Assembly (NCBI GenBank): GCA_022695795.1
Contig: MU404059.1
Location: 372,001 to 436,000, forward strand
Length of the DNA: 64,000 bases
Direction: 5' to 3'
Source: Biscogniauxia marginata
Taxonomy: Eukaryota; Ascomycota; Sordariomycetes; Xylariales; Xylariaceae
Shown one piece after another: positions 48,618 to 60,978 of this stretch. Under the pieces are notes generated by a model. The model saw nothing but the letters and a program-made list of their open reading frames with translations, had not been told where the DNA came from and did no database searches. The number at the start of each line of letters is the position of its first letter. Within the stretch, counting starts at the first letter, position 1. The translations under genes and the position numbers were made by a program.

Positions 48618-51600
48618 ATGAGCCAAGAATTATCTTCTACATTCGACGCTTTACAGGCGCATTTCGCAAAAAAGACGTCGCCTTCTCCAGCTCGACCAAG
48701 CAGTAACATGGCCCCGGTCCCAGGGGGTCCAGCGGCACCTCCAACCCCATTCACGAGACCAGAAGTGCTATTAGCAGACTCGAGTAGCAAATCAGCTACA
48801 ACACCAGCTCAACAAAACGTCTTCACGGATTTTTTACTTCGTCCTGTTAATGATAACACCCCGGCTAAGACGAACCTTTCATGGGTTAACACTGGTTCAG
48901 CAGGCTACGTACCTATACAGCCAAGGCCAGCTCCTCTGCTTCGAGAAACTGCAGCTACCGCTCTTCAGTTTCATGCGAATAGGAATGTCGCTACCGGTTC
49001 TAGGCACGTAGAGGGCCAGAAGCCGTTAAGCTTTGCTTGGCCGGGTGGTGATGCTGCGACTGAGGAACAGCCTCCGAATGCTAAGCGGAAAAGGGGAAGA
49101 CCGCGGAAGACTGGTCAACCAAGAGTGCGGCTTCCAGGATCAAGACCAAACTTGGCCAATGTCCCAGACACGAGGTTTTCCAACGACAATTTTCCGACTA
49201 CTACGCCTGAGCAAAACCCATCGTTCCGGTCGTCCCATAGCGATAATTCCTCGCTAATTGCACCAGATCTAGTCGCCGGCACAGATGACCTAGCACCTGT
49301 CTCGTCAAATCAGGTGGACTCTGCAGAAGAGGAGGACGATCCGGTAGATTATATAACTGACCCTCTTCTCGAGATGCAGAACGATTTGCAGAATGATTAC
49401 GATAGCGATGATAGGCCCCCGCTAAAGAGGCACAAAGCTAGGCGGGCCTCCTCGAGCCACTTCGAGAGAAAACGTGAATCACGGCGACCAGCTCGTGGAA
49501 ATCGAGGTGGTCCAAGAAAACGTGGCCCACGAAAGGCCGCCGAACCTACTGGTGATGTGAAATACCGCATCCACATGGCGTCCAACGCGTACATGGATGG
49601 ACAACTTGATAAGGCTATCGAATGGGTAGAAGATGCCATACGGATCAATGCTGAAACTTACCGTGCCTGGGCTCTACTAGCCTCGTTTCTTGAGGAAAAG
49701 GGTGATCATAAGGGTAGCTTCACGGCGAGGGTCTTCTCTTGCCACTTAGAGCCGAAGAATGTCGACGGATGGTCCCAATGTGCAGAGATCGGCATTGCAC
49801 TTCGGGATGAATTTCCAGACGATGCAGAGGAATATCATGAGCAAGCTATGTTTTGTTACTCTCAAGCTTTGAGGGCCAATATCGAAGACAGGCCGGCACG
49901 GCACGGAAGAGCCGCCCTTGCATTTGAAAGGGGCCAGACAAAGACAGCCGCCAAGGATTACCTCTATCTTGTCGAGCGATGCTATTTCGACGTCTATGCT
50001 CTTCGTGGGCTGGCGGAGATGTCTGTTCTACTCGCCCATACAGGCAAGCGCGAGTTTGAGGATAGGCCCCATACTGCAATACATTGGTACCGTCGCTGCA
50101 TTTCCCATCTGCGAGAAAATGGCATGGATCTTCGCTACCCTTTTGATTGGCAGGATATCAAGATCTTTGTCGAACTTCTAGCATATGTCGAGCAGACTAA
50201 GGATGCCATTTACGAGCTCAAGTCATTGTCAAGATGGCTTTTAGGTCGCTCTGATGAAGCATTCTGGGACGACTGGCAAGACGACGATCGAGAATGGGAT
50301 GTCGACAAGATCCGGCGCCTAGAACTTGCGGAGTATCGCGAGAGTAGATACCCAGAGTCATCTTATGGAAGCGGTCTGCCTTTAGAGTTTAGGGCGAAAT
50401 TTGCTATTTACCGTCTCAACTTAGATGACATGGACGAGGCTATGGTAAGAATGCTAAGCCAACCCCTTTTGCGTGTATATAAACTAACTAGTATCAGCAT
50501 CATCTTGAGTATCTAGACCCAGAAGGCCCTAACGCGTCCCAGCTGCTATCGGAAGAGCCGCATCTTATGGTCGAGGTAGCTTCGGCACTGTATGAAGCGG
50601 ATTGCCGCCCATTAGCCTTACGTTTCTACGAACCTCTCCTTCACAATGGCGACGTCCTTGATGGCCCTGCTTTTCTTGCAGCTGGGCGCTGTTTTCTGGA
50701 TGCAGGGGACAAGAGGCAAGCCGAAGAATGCTTTACAGCTACTCTCGATGCAGAGGATTCGAACGACGAGGCCTCCATTGACGCGCGGTATGAGTTGGCT
50801 AAGATGTATGAAGCTGCGAGGGAAGAAAGAGAAGCCTACATTCTTGTGAACGAGGCTATTAAACTACAGCAGGCCCAAGAAGCCCGTGACGATGCCCAAG
50901 AAGAAAGTGATGAGGATGAGGATGAGAATGAGGAAGATGAAGATGAAGACAATGATGACGAAGGTCAGGAAGAACCTCTGGGTGGTTTCACAGGAGTATA
51001 TCCTGAAGGTGCCCGTCCTGGAAACAATAAAGTCACAAAGACCAAGCGCTCTAGTCGTCCTAAGGAGCCGAAGAAAACCAGAGTTCCAAGGCCTCCAAGA
51101 CTACCAAGACCAAAGAAGGAAAGGCAACTAGGGCCAACGAGAAGGCGCCCCAAGGTGTTTGCTCGAGCCGATGAGTTGGAACAAGAAGAAAAGCGAAGAT
51201 CAGACAAATTAGCAGAAGCATGGCACAATGTTCACCGCTCGCGGATGGAACTTAGATCAGATGACCTGGGTCCGTCAGAACTCTTCATGTCGTCGGCGAA
51301 GGAGCTTGTTGAAGACTTTAGATCCTACAAGAACTTCTATTCTTGGGACAAGTATCTTGCACACCTCGGTATCAATCAGGAGAGGGACATGGTCGTCTCA
51401 AGAAACCGAAACCTTCTAGAAATGAAAGAGCGACTATCCCACAGTAAGTGTTATAATATTTATACAAAACTATATGCTAATTGCATGGTAGACTTAAACC
51501 CCCACGGCCCTAGCGCTGAGAGGAAGCTCGGAGAGCGCACTGCCATCAGCTATCGAGGGGTGCCTTTCAATGATTGGCTCGAGCTTTTCCTTGAATATGC

Positions 51601-52597
51601 TGTTTCTCTTGCCCATTACGGCAAGTATCAGGATGCATACAAGGTGTGCGAGTATGCACGTGACGCCGAAGTATTTGCCAAATCTAGAGAAGACATGTTT
51701 CTACTCCATGTGACGTGGGCCGGTAAGACGTACCCTTCACCTGATGGACTAACTCGTGGCTGATTTGTCATAGCTTGTGCGTTGAGAGGTAGGGACGAGG
51801 AGGCTTGTGTAGCCGCAGCTCGTTATTTGATGAGGGAGAACCAGTTCGACACAGATCCATTCCGGATGTTCGCTGCACTATCCAGGCTCTGTCCCTCACC
51901 GGCTTCGTGGTATGCATCTGGCCCCGTCCAAAAATACATCCTACGACAGATAAAACGTATGGATCGTGCTCTAGGCGGAGCTGGCGGAGATGAAAGCGGA
52001 GACGAAGACGGCGCTCCCGGGAAAGCGTATCCAGCGAAGGACCTAGATGTCACGCTGTTGATGCTCTATGGGCATATTCTGTTCATATCTAACAGCTTCA
52101 CATACGCCTTAAGTAAGTACATGGCCGCTTCACATCTCTCGATAGCCACGACTTTATTATATGCTAATACCATCGCAGATTACTTCCTTAGAGCGTACAG
52201 TATAGACCCAACCAACACCATGGCGGCCCTCAGCGTCGGCCATTGCTATGTCCACTACGCTCTGAAGAGGCAGTCGGAGAACCGGCAGTACCTCCTAATC
52301 CAGGGGTTCATGTTCCTGCACCAGTACTACAACGCAAAGGTGGCGTCGCCCGAGGCAGCCATCCGGCAGGAGGCGCACTACAACCTCGCGCGGAGCTACC
52401 ACGCCATCGGCATCCCTCACATCGCGGCGGAATACTACCGGCGGACCCTGCAGGAGGTGCCCGACGATTCCGGGAACGGGATTATGGGGAGAGACGACCT
52501 GTCGCAGGAAGCCGCCTTCAACCTCCAGCAGATCTGCCTGACGGGGGGAGATATGGAGTCCGTAAGGTCACTAGCAGAGAAGTACTTAGTTCTCTAG
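48618..52597 (+). CDS. tfc4: TFIIIC subunit Tfc4 (tau 131 / Sfc4), TPR protein
   Basis: Five exons, 48618-50444, 50498-51443, 51492-51722, 51774-52112 and 52179-52597, giving 1253 residues. The first 310 residues are Ser/Pro-rich, with an AT-hook-like KRKRGRPRKTG near 155 and an acidic patch near 245. TPR arrays follow from about residue 315 (AYMDGQLDKAIEWVEDAI), interrupted by a long acidic then Lys/Arg/Pro-rich linker at about 725-800, and resume to the C-terminus (SIDPTNTMAALSVGHCYVHYAL). This order, TPR arrays split by a charged linker, is that of Tfc4. Family knowledge: Tfc4 is in the tauA half of TFIIIC and recruits Brf1 and Bdp1 of TFIIIB to tRNA and 5S genes for RNA polymerase III. 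Some exon-intron borders lie inside TPR helices, with short introns of 47-66 nt. Confidence 0.92.
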
Positions 52598-53119
52598 ACT
52601 TTTGACTTTGTCGGGTAACGACTAGCCATTGCTAGCTATTGTCCATTTAGTTATAGGTTTGTGAGATGGGGATGATCTTCCTCTTCCGAAATGCCAAGCA
52701 TTATTACCAACACGGTCAGTAATTTATGTATTATTCAACGGGCTTGTGACACTCCAATGTTAGCTATTCGTCGGGGCTTGGCTTAGTTCGTGCGTGTAGC
52801 ACCGCGCGTATATCAAGGAGGATAAATAAGCTGTAGTTGCCTGTGAACGATACGTCAGTGGTAGTATTAATTTGGTATGTAGTAGCTAAACGGTGCTTAT
52901 TAATAAATGCCTTAACTAACTATATCTGAGTTGACGCTTGCTCACCGGCGGCAATTAGAAGACGGCCCGCCCTCGCCCCCCGTATTGTCTCAGGAGCTCG
53001 GAGTTCCGAACTTTCGTCGCCTACCTAAGCAAAGCCGGCGGTGGCTTACAAAAATAGGTCCCCATTGCGGCCCGGAGGCTCTTTAGTCATTTATCATTAG
53101 GGAATTTTTTGTTGCCTAC

Positions 53120-53142
53120 CTATATATATATATATATATATA
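53120..53142. repeat. TA dinucleotide microsatellite
   Basis: About eleven TA units upstream of the VOC gene; it may overlap a TATA-like promoter element. Confidence 0.85.
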
Positions 53143-53285
53143 GAAGTCGAATCAGGAAAAGTTACGGTTTTGCTGCTTGCTTTGCTTCTGAAATCTTTAT
53201 AAAAACCCACCCCTATCACTCTCCCATCATCACCACCTCCCCCCTTTTCAACTTCTATTTTTTCTTTACTACTTACTCAAATTTA

Positions 53286-53333
<48 letters not shown>
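53286..53333. repeat. (ACT)16 trinucleotide repeat in the 5' leader
   Basis: Sixteen perfect ACT units, then ACCACCA, directly followed by the ATG of the VOC gene at 53341. Confidence 0.9.
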
Positions 53334-53340
<7 letters not shown>

Positions 53341-53944
53341 ATGGCGATCAACCACATCTCGCTCGCGACGGGCCCGGCGCGCGCCTTCTACCTGCGGGCG
53401 CTCGCGCCCCTGGGCTACGCCACGTACTACGACGGGCCGGGCAGCGGCGGCGGCGGCGGCGCGGTGCTAGGGCTGAAGCCCGTCGGGGGGCCGCCGGATT
53501 TCTGGCTGCACGCCGGGGACGCGGAGGAGGGGGCGGGGGAGGGGGAGAGGCCCGGGCGGACGCATGTCGCGTTCGAGGTTGGCGAGCCCGCGGTCGTGGA
53601 CCGGTGGTATGAGGGCGCCATGTGAGTATATATCACCTATGTGCCTAGGTATACATATCTATATCGGGTTATTTCATTACGACTTGACTCTCCTCCTCCT
53701 CCTCCTCCTCCTCCTCCTCCTCCTTCTAAATCTTATTTTAAATTCCCCAAGCCTTCGCGAATCGAAACTGACAAAAACGGGGGCGGTTTACATAAAAAAA
53801 AAAAACAGCAAAGCCGGTGGTATATGCAACGGGAAGCCGGGCTTGCGGCCCCAGTTCTCCGAGCCCTACTACGCAGCCTTCGTGCTCGATCCGCTGGGGA
53901 ATAATATCGAGGCGTTCCACTACGCGACCACGCGGACGTGGTGA
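53341..53944 (+). CDS. VOC-superfamily (glyoxalase/bleomycin-resistance-like) protein
   Basis: Two exons, 53341-53621 and 53809-53944, phase 2, giving 138 residues. The small fungal glyoxalase-like fold has paired beta-alpha-beta-beta-beta modules: INHISLAT at the start (first metal-ligand position, His5), RTHVAFEV in the middle, and YYAAFVLDPLGNNIEAF near the end (the DPxGNxxE element with the Glu ligand). It probably binds a divalent metal; the substrate is unknown, as usual for this group. Exon 1 is extremely GC-rich, with a Gly run from GGC codons near residue 35-40, unlike the AT-rich flanks. The 187-nt intron contains a (TCC)n repeat (about 53688-53723) and an A11 run before its acceptor. 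The start is immediately after the (ACT)16 leader repeat. Confidence 0.87.
53688..53723. repeat. (TCC)n repeat inside the VOC-gene intron
   Basis: About eleven TCC/CTC units within the intron 53622-53808. Confidence 0.85.
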
Positions 53945-55690
53945 GGATAGCAGATGAAAAGGGTGGGAGGAGGAGTGTCATGGTTATTCGTTGTTGGAAA
54001 GAAGGGGAGGGGGGATGGATGAGGATTATGCGGAATGCTGAGATCAAAATATGAGGAGAGGAAGTCGAGTTTGTAAAGTAACCTAAGTTACCTCTCATCT
54101 CTTTACTCAATGACAAAATCTTACTTCGTCAACCAACGTAAACTTATTCCTTTTCTTAAAGAGGAAGAACTACAAACGGTCGCCGCTTACCGCGTCGATA
54201 ATCTACAGCTTACCTACCTCTTACGGTGTCGTTGATGTAGGTGAACAAGTAAATCCTAGTTATAGTTACCTTTAGTCAGGCGCATTTGCTGCAACAGATA
54301 GCATGCACTAAAATATTTTTTGGGACGTCAACATGGAAATAATCGACGATGAACCTCCTATATCGATCGATCCACAATGATCCTCATGAATGATATCAAG
54401 GTTCTCTCTAATCACCGAGCCTAGCCTTGCGCGCACTTGAGTATACTATTAACATTAATATCCCCTGCGCTCTTCTGGTCCATGATAGTAGGAACGTCCT
54501 CGTCTCCCCTTCTACTCTGCATAATACCTACATAGTCAGTCAAACCTCTCTCTCTCTCTCTCAGTTCCGCTCCGGAGTTTCCCAGGTTCTAGGTTATACC
54601 ACTGAACTGACGTAAGACAATCGTTTCTTCCTCCTAACCCAAATATCCATCAACTCGACATGCAGCGAACAAAATCCCGTCTTCGTCGTACTGTAATCCC
54701 CTTTATCTCCCTAACAACCCTTTGACTTACCAACCAACCTTACCTATCTCAGCCCCATCAACGCAGTTTACCTCCGAATCATGCAATCGAAGGTCTCTTG
54801 CCCCCCTAAAATCACTAGCTAGTTAAACCCTTCGGCTATTTATACGCCGCATCACATATGTATATCAAATAGGCTTAATTAAGCAATTCCATCTCGAACA
54901 AGGGAGGGGGTATATATTATAGAAAAAGAACCGGGCGTTAATAGTGTACGAAACAATATGCTCCAGGCGACAAATCATGCCGGAAGGGGAAAAAAACCAA
55001 ACTAGATCTAACTTCTAACCAAATAGGAAAAAATAGAAAAAAGAAATCCAACACAGAAAGAGTGATCTAAGAACTGGGTATATAAATCCTCGCCAGACCA
55101 GGGTTACGCAACATGATTAGGCGGACTGGTAACTCGGACTATTGCGGAGAGGCACCCATCTTCTCATGAGCACCAGCAATAGTAGCAAAAAATGAATATA
55201 GCTCGGATGCTATATACGTGTTAGAGTTACAGTCCGGCAACAAGAAAGCCAGGCTTCTTCTCCTTGTCCCCCTCCCCTCACCCCCTAAAATTTCCTTGGG
55301 TTTCCCTTCGAGTTTTGGAAAACTGCCTCCCCCACCCCAGATGCGTCGCCTCGCTACGTGAGACAAGAGAATACCGCGCCGTAACGTCAGGTGTATACTC
55401 GTAGATCGTCCTAGACAAAAGAGAGTAGAAAAGGGGGTTCGGATGATTTCCGTGGTATTGCATTTTTTTCCCCAGCTTGCTTCCCCATAATTGCCAGTGT
55501 TATGATGTTCTCCCGTGCCATTCCGAATGCCGTACGCCGTTCGAGACAAAAACAGAAAAGATTCGGAAGAAAATCCGTAAATGAAGTGAAGGTAGGTCAT
55601 CATGCACATTCGTAAAGGTGTAGGCGGAATGTGTCCGGAACAAAACGACAAGCTCCGCGCAAATAAAAAGCAGAAAGAAAAGGGGTAAGA
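53945..55690. other. Convergent spacer between the VOC gene and tea4
   Basis: About 1.75 kb with no supported gene. It includes a CT-rich patch near 54548-54563 and A-rich purine stretches at 54900-55060. The open frame 55139-55651 on the minus strand lies downstream of tea4 and has no features. Confidence 0.55.
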
Positions 55691-58600
55691 TCAGACAGTG
55701 CCCCTTAGCCGCTGTTTCCGGGCTAGCCAATCCCCAAGCATATTGTCCAGTTGCTGCGCATGGTCAGTAATAGATAGGCAGGACAAGCGAATGGGAACCT
55801 TACAGTTGTGATTTCAGCCAGCTTTGCATTTTGTTCCCGGAAAAGTGAGCTAACCATAGGATGATCGGGGTTAGTAGGCGGGACGTCCGTTTTATCATAG
55901 ACAACCACCAATAAGTCCCTAATATCAGAGCTCGAGTCGAAGAAGGCGCGAAGATTTGCATCATTCCATGTGGAAGTCGTTGTGGTTGAAGTTGATGTCG
56001 TCGTCGAATCTTGATTTCGGTGAGTAGCTCGGCTGTCAGCACCTGCGAGCTCTGGCGATGGAGAAGATACAGGCGACGATCGATCTTCTTGGCTAGAGGT
56101 GTCGACCATGAGCGGAGGTGGGTTCGAGGAAGCGATAGGAGATGCCTGAACGGGTGACTCCGACACGCGCTCTCCGGCTGGAGGTTGGTTATTTGCTGAT
56201 TCGCCTTGCTGAGGGACTGCTGTTTGGGTACTAAGATAGCTATCCGGAAACGCTCCTGGTAGACTAGGCCGCAACAGTTTCTCTTCTGATGGCTGCCTTT
56301 TAGGCTCAGGGGGGCTTCTGCTCGGCTCCGGGGGTACAGCTTCATCTTCCTCAGGCGAATCAAAGTCGTCAAGTTCAACCCGGGACTTCGCTTTCGTAAC
56401 TTTGGGTGGCCGGCCCTCTGAGCTCGGCAATATTTTGGAAATTGCCGACTTAGGTTTTTCTTCCTTCGGCGATGGCTTCTCTGGGCTTTGGAGCTGTTGA
56501 TCGGGCTCTACCATTCTTAGCGTAGCTGGAGGTACATTTGCAACGTTGTTCGTCCTGACTTCTGCTGCTAGGGGAGCACGATCACGATCCATACCCAACG
56601 ACTGGGTGGCGATAGTGAGTTTATGTCCCGGCTGGGTTTTCTGTAGTTTGCTTCCATGTCGTTGCGGCGATGTGGCTGCTTCAGGGGAAGAGTCCACATC
56701 CGTAGAATGTGGCTCATCTGCCATATCCTTATCCGTAACTTCGTGGCCAGAATCCAGAGACCTCTTGCCGAACGATTCGTCGTCGTCATCAACGGACTTC
56801 TTCCTATCCTTCCGCGAGAAGAAACTCCGAATAGCGCTTGTCTTCTTATCCTTCTCTTTCTTCTCTTTCTCTTTCTTTTTCTTGTCCTCCTTCTTGTCAG
56901 GGACGAGATCCTTCTCGAAGCTTGGTCGTTGTCGCACCTCCTTCGAGTCGTTTGAGCCACGCGGCTCATTATCATCTCGCAACAGTCCAGGAGTTAGGGT
57001 GATCTTCTTAGTCTCTATAGTCTCATCCTTGAAGAAAGAATCTGTGTTCCTAACGGTACCGTTCCTCGTAGTCCGTTCAATTTTGGCATCAAACATGTCG
57101 TCGCTACTCCTACGCGTTTCATCCTGGGCTACTGGAGTTATCTCGTCCGCCTGCTCAGCTTTGCTCGTGTCTGGTTTGGCTTGTTTCTGACTCCGGGGCT
57201 TCAATGGCTGCACCTTAGCGGTTTCATCTTCCTCAATGTCGTCAGATGCAGCTTGCTGGGCTGTGCTCTGCTGCTGCTGGTCCTGTTGTTCAGCCTGTTG
57301 TGTTTGGTATTCGCCTTCCCCGTCCTCTTCGTCCGTAGAGTACTCTATATCAGAATAGTCGACATAAGTTGGAGCTGTGAAAGTGACTGTCTTTTTACGT
57401 CTCCTGATTGCGGTCTTAATAGGATTTTTAGCCTTCTCTGCCTGATCGCCAAGCATTGTCGCTGCTAACTATTCGAGAGTTAGTAAATTTTGTTCCCTTT
57501 TGATCACGGGTGTCGTTGCATACGTCTATGTTCCTATGTTTGTTGAGACGTGCCAGCCTTTCGGTTGGCGTCTCGATATGCTCTGCCGGAAGGTATCCTT
57601 CAAGTCTAATATTAGCTGATGAACTCTTTCTTCGAGAGGTCAACTGTGATTCGTACCGATACTACTGTCCTTGACCACCCTCACTAGCCACCAGTAGCTG
57701 TTGCTGTCATCGAGCAGTACCATGGTATCACCCTTCGTGGCATTGGCTTGGCCTTCTACAGTCGCGACAAATGTGTGCAGGGCGTAAACGAATTCGAAAT
57801 CGATGTCCTCTGAGTCTTGTAAGCATTCGCCACCCCAGCCAGAGTCAATAAATCTAGGATCATCAGTGTAAGAGAAGTCCTCATCATCATCATCGTCTTC
57901 AGAAGCCTCGTAAGGAATCAGGAACTCGTATGGCGAAATAATGTGTTCGTCAAGTTCAGGCTCGACGCTCGGTGGACGGTCCAGGGAAAAGTCTTCGATC
58001 TTCAGGTCGACGCCAGAATCTCGATTCTCGTGCAAGTGGTCCTGTTTGGCAAAGTGCTCGGGAGGATCTGCTAATTCTTCCACGACTTGGGCTTCTTGTA
58101 TATTTGGTCGGGGACAGGGTAGCGACGCGTGATCCTATTCATCGTTGCCATCCTCGTCGTGATCGTGGTCGTGGCCGTGGTAGTCGATTTGTCCGGTATA
58201 CTCACCAGCGTGATGATGATGATGATGATGATGGGGATGTGATAGGTCAACAGGAGCCTTGCTTGCCTGCTGGTCTGTGTGTTGAAGGGGAGGGTGTTCG
58301 GGAAGGTCGACGTATGGCGAGGAAGACCTTGCTTCGCTGCTGGGGGGAGAAGTTGGGGGATCGTAAGGCGAAAGAGAGTTGCGTAAAGAATCGACTCGGG
58401 CTGGCCAAGCCGGCGGAAGAGTGCACCCACCATCCTCAATTGAAGGGGAACTCGAGATCTTGTCCATGTCATCGTCCATATCCTCGTCGCCACTGGCATC
58501 GACGTCGCCGTCGTCGGCGGCATTGTTCGTGGCTCCTCCATTTTGCGCCACAGCAAGCGCGTCTTCTTGCAGCATCTTGCTGCCATTCAGGGAATTGGCG

Positions 58601-59009
58601 ATGTCGGCGGCGAGGTCCCCTGCGTGTTGTTGCAGCTCACCATTGACCCACGAGACGCGCGGACTGCGTGCTTCCTCGCCGGCCCGTTCTTCCTGGACCT
58701 CGCGTATGGTCTCGGCCTGATGCGGCGCGAGTGAGCCGGGCAGTGGTTGATTCGTGGAGGAGGGAAGCTTGTGGTCTTTGGCGGAAGGAGTGTCGCGGTT
58801 TTGGAGATCGATGGTATCTGTGGTCAAGAAGGACGAGGTGTTAGCACGGGGAGCGAGCTGCAGACAGGAGGGCGGATCACTGGACCCAGTTGGGGTATAG
58901 TTGTGTACTGTATGTAATTTTATTTTCGAACTTGTTCCCGCCCTTGAGGAGAGGATTGTTGGTAGATCCATCAAAACTTACCAGCACGAATAATCTGGGG
59001 TCTCGTCAT
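55691..59009 (-). CDS. tea4: Tea4/Bud14-like SH3 protein, PP1 (Glc7/Dis2) targeting factor
   Basis: Six minus-strand exons, 58982-59009, 58206-58817, 57657-58094, 57524-57597, 55804-57468 and 55691-55753, giving 959 residues. It starts MTRPQIIRADTIDLQ. Residues about 30-300 are disordered and acidic, with eight consecutive His near 205-213 encoded by a CAT repeat ending at a splice donor. The SH3 domain is at about 314-375 (YALHTFVATVEGQ, DDSNSYWWLVRV, GYLPAEHIE). It is followed by the conserved TERLARLNKHRN, then KNPIKTAIRRRKKTVTF; KTVTF at about 410-414 is the RVxF-type motif that binds the PP1 phosphatase. The remainder is charged and disordered. Family knowledge: Tea4 in fission yeast and Bud14 in budding yeast bring PP1 to growing cell ends and connect microtubule plus ends to formin-driven polarity. 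In a filamentous fungus a hyphal-tip role is likely. A real start upstream at 59009 replaces the apparent ATG at 58971, which lies in intron 1. Confidence 0.92.
58206..58233 (-). repeat. CAT-codon repeat encoding poly-His in tea4
   Basis: Seven ATG units on the plus strand (CAT on the coding strand) plus CAC encode eight His residues, immediately before the exon 2 splice donor at 58205. A length change would alter the His run in frame. Confidence 0.8.
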
Positions 59010-60978
59010 GTTGGCCGCTGGGTTCTCTGGAGAACCAGTGGCATAACAGATGGGCCTTACTGGATAATGCAAATGACCTGTCCGCTCATGCTCGTGTTAT
59101 GTACGGCGACGATGACTACTCTCCGATCTTTTTTTTTTTCTTTTTTTTTTTCTTTCCTTAACCCCCTCCTCTCTGCTGCACTTTTTCTTCGCTGGGTGTC
59201 GGATTGCCGCAAGGGGCTGGGAGAGGGTACGTATCGGCCACGGACCAGGAGAGAATGCACCAACTTTTTTTTTGTCTTAGGAGTCAAGGATCAACGCTCG
59301 ATTTCAAAGATGGTATGAAAAAAAGGTGGGTGGCTTTCCCGCAAATCTTGGTTGCTCGATAAAGGATGCTCTAATTTTAGGTAAAATAGTAAGCCGAAGG
59401 GAAACTACAAAAAGAATGGATTGGATGGTCGTAAACCTAGGCTCTACGCAAGCCTTACGGAGTACTGGGAGACGCAGAGACGAAGAATGCTCGGCACAGA
59501 AATGTTCGTCACAGAACAAGGGATCAGAAGTGGCAAGTGATAGGAGGTGGTCGAGTTGTTCAAATTGGGGTTGGCCTGAAACAACAATTATAAAAACCGG
59601 CCAGGGGCAATTCATCGATCAATCGTCATTTGCTGTTTCCCACCCCGGCCGGCCTGGAATGGGTGGATGAGAGGGCCTTCCCAGGGCTAAGGGTAAACCC
59701 CTTCGCTCCATGTACATGTACCTATAAAATAAGGCGACTTACATACATACATATGTGCGTATAGTATATGTAGGTACCTGAAGTCAAGGAATGGAGAGAC
59801 TCCTCCCTCTGATACCCACCGTAATCAAGTCTTACACTAGCGTAGATACTGCTAACGTAGGTGCTGCAGCGAGATGCGAGATGTACTGTACATAATACCT
59901 ACTAAGGCTGCTAGGTCGCGTGTTAGAGTGGCTATAGGTACATATGTACGTAGGTATTACATATAGGTAGGTAATAGGGACTGGCAAAAGCGGGGCCCAG
60001 AGCTGGCTGATTTGATCTTGTATGCGTATGCGGGAGCGCTCCCAGAAGCACGGAAGCACGGACCTACAAGATTCTATCCACCTGCACCTAACGAGTCAGC
60101 TCTGCAGATCACTTGTGATTTTTAAACCCTTACTCATACAAAGCCGGCTGGCCAGCTGGCGGGGCCAATGATATACATCTTGAATCATTTCATCACCTGC
60201 CAATATCTGCATCAAGTTGCAATGTCTTGACATTCCCTAGAACAACATGCCAAAAAGCAAAGATGATTTCTCGATTGGTTACTAGAACAATGGATTAACG
60301 TCTACCGCATGCCCGTGTAATCTGACATGTGTAATCTGACATGTAGCGCATCGAGATGCATGACTATCAGGGTATATCAGATAACCTGAGTATTAAACCG
60401 GAACCCGCCGGGCCTGCTTCCTATTGCATGGCCCATTGTTCGACCCTATAATGTGAGTAGGTATACCCCACCCTCCTCGAACTTGTAAGTTAGGTAGTCT
60501 CTAAACTTAATAAAGGTGTTAAGTGATAACTAGTACTCGAGACTTTTCTTTTTATAACCTTATAATTTTTATATATAACTAAATAAATAAAAGGTCATAA
60601 TATTATCGGGATTATAACACTATGCCTCAACTAAGCCCTAGTTATTGGTCTTAATAAGGCACGGACCAACGGGTAGTATATTCCTCATAGATGACCCCTA
60701 TAGGATACCAGTTATCCCGTAGGAAAACACCAGCTGGGAAATAATGGAATCTGAAAAGGCCTTCGGCGCCGATACTAGGCTAAGCCATGTCTGATCCCTA
60801 TCCGCCTCCATTGCCTTTGAGGAATAGAAGTCATACTTCAGTGATTCCGTGCATAGATCCGCGTTGCGGTGCACCGGTCCGATGAAGGTCGCCATCATGT
60901 CTGAATCGGCGGTATACTGGAGCCAGGGTGGCGTAAGTGTTGGCTACGAAATTTCCAGGGAAAGAGCACCGCCCTTTG
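59010..60978. other. Intergenic spacer upstream of tea4
   Basis: No supported gene. It has T-rich tracts near 59130-59155, TAGG clusters at 59760-59775 and 59940-59970, a perfect 14-bp tandem duplication (60315-60342) and an AT-rich stretch at about 60540-60610. Confidence 0.55.
60315..60342. repeat. Perfect 14-bp tandem duplication
   Basis: GTGTAATCTGACAT occurs twice head to tail in non-coding DNA. Confidence 0.9.

Larger units (their letters stand above)
52598..53340. other. Intergenic spacer and VOC-gene leader
   Basis: No supported gene. It contains an AT repeat (53120-53142) and, immediately before the VOC start, (ACT)16. Confidence 0.65.

Noticed and set aside
55139..55651. 170-residue frame downstream of tea4
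   Set aside because: It follows the supported tea4 stop on the same strand, has no features and includes runs of Gly from G-rich DNA; probably 3' flank.
58135..58974. 279-residue frame as a separate gene
   Set aside because: It is exon 2 of tea4 plus part of introns 1 and 2. A donor GTGAGT at 58205 and an acceptor at 58095 join it in phase to the SH3 exon, and a better start exon exists at 58982-59009.
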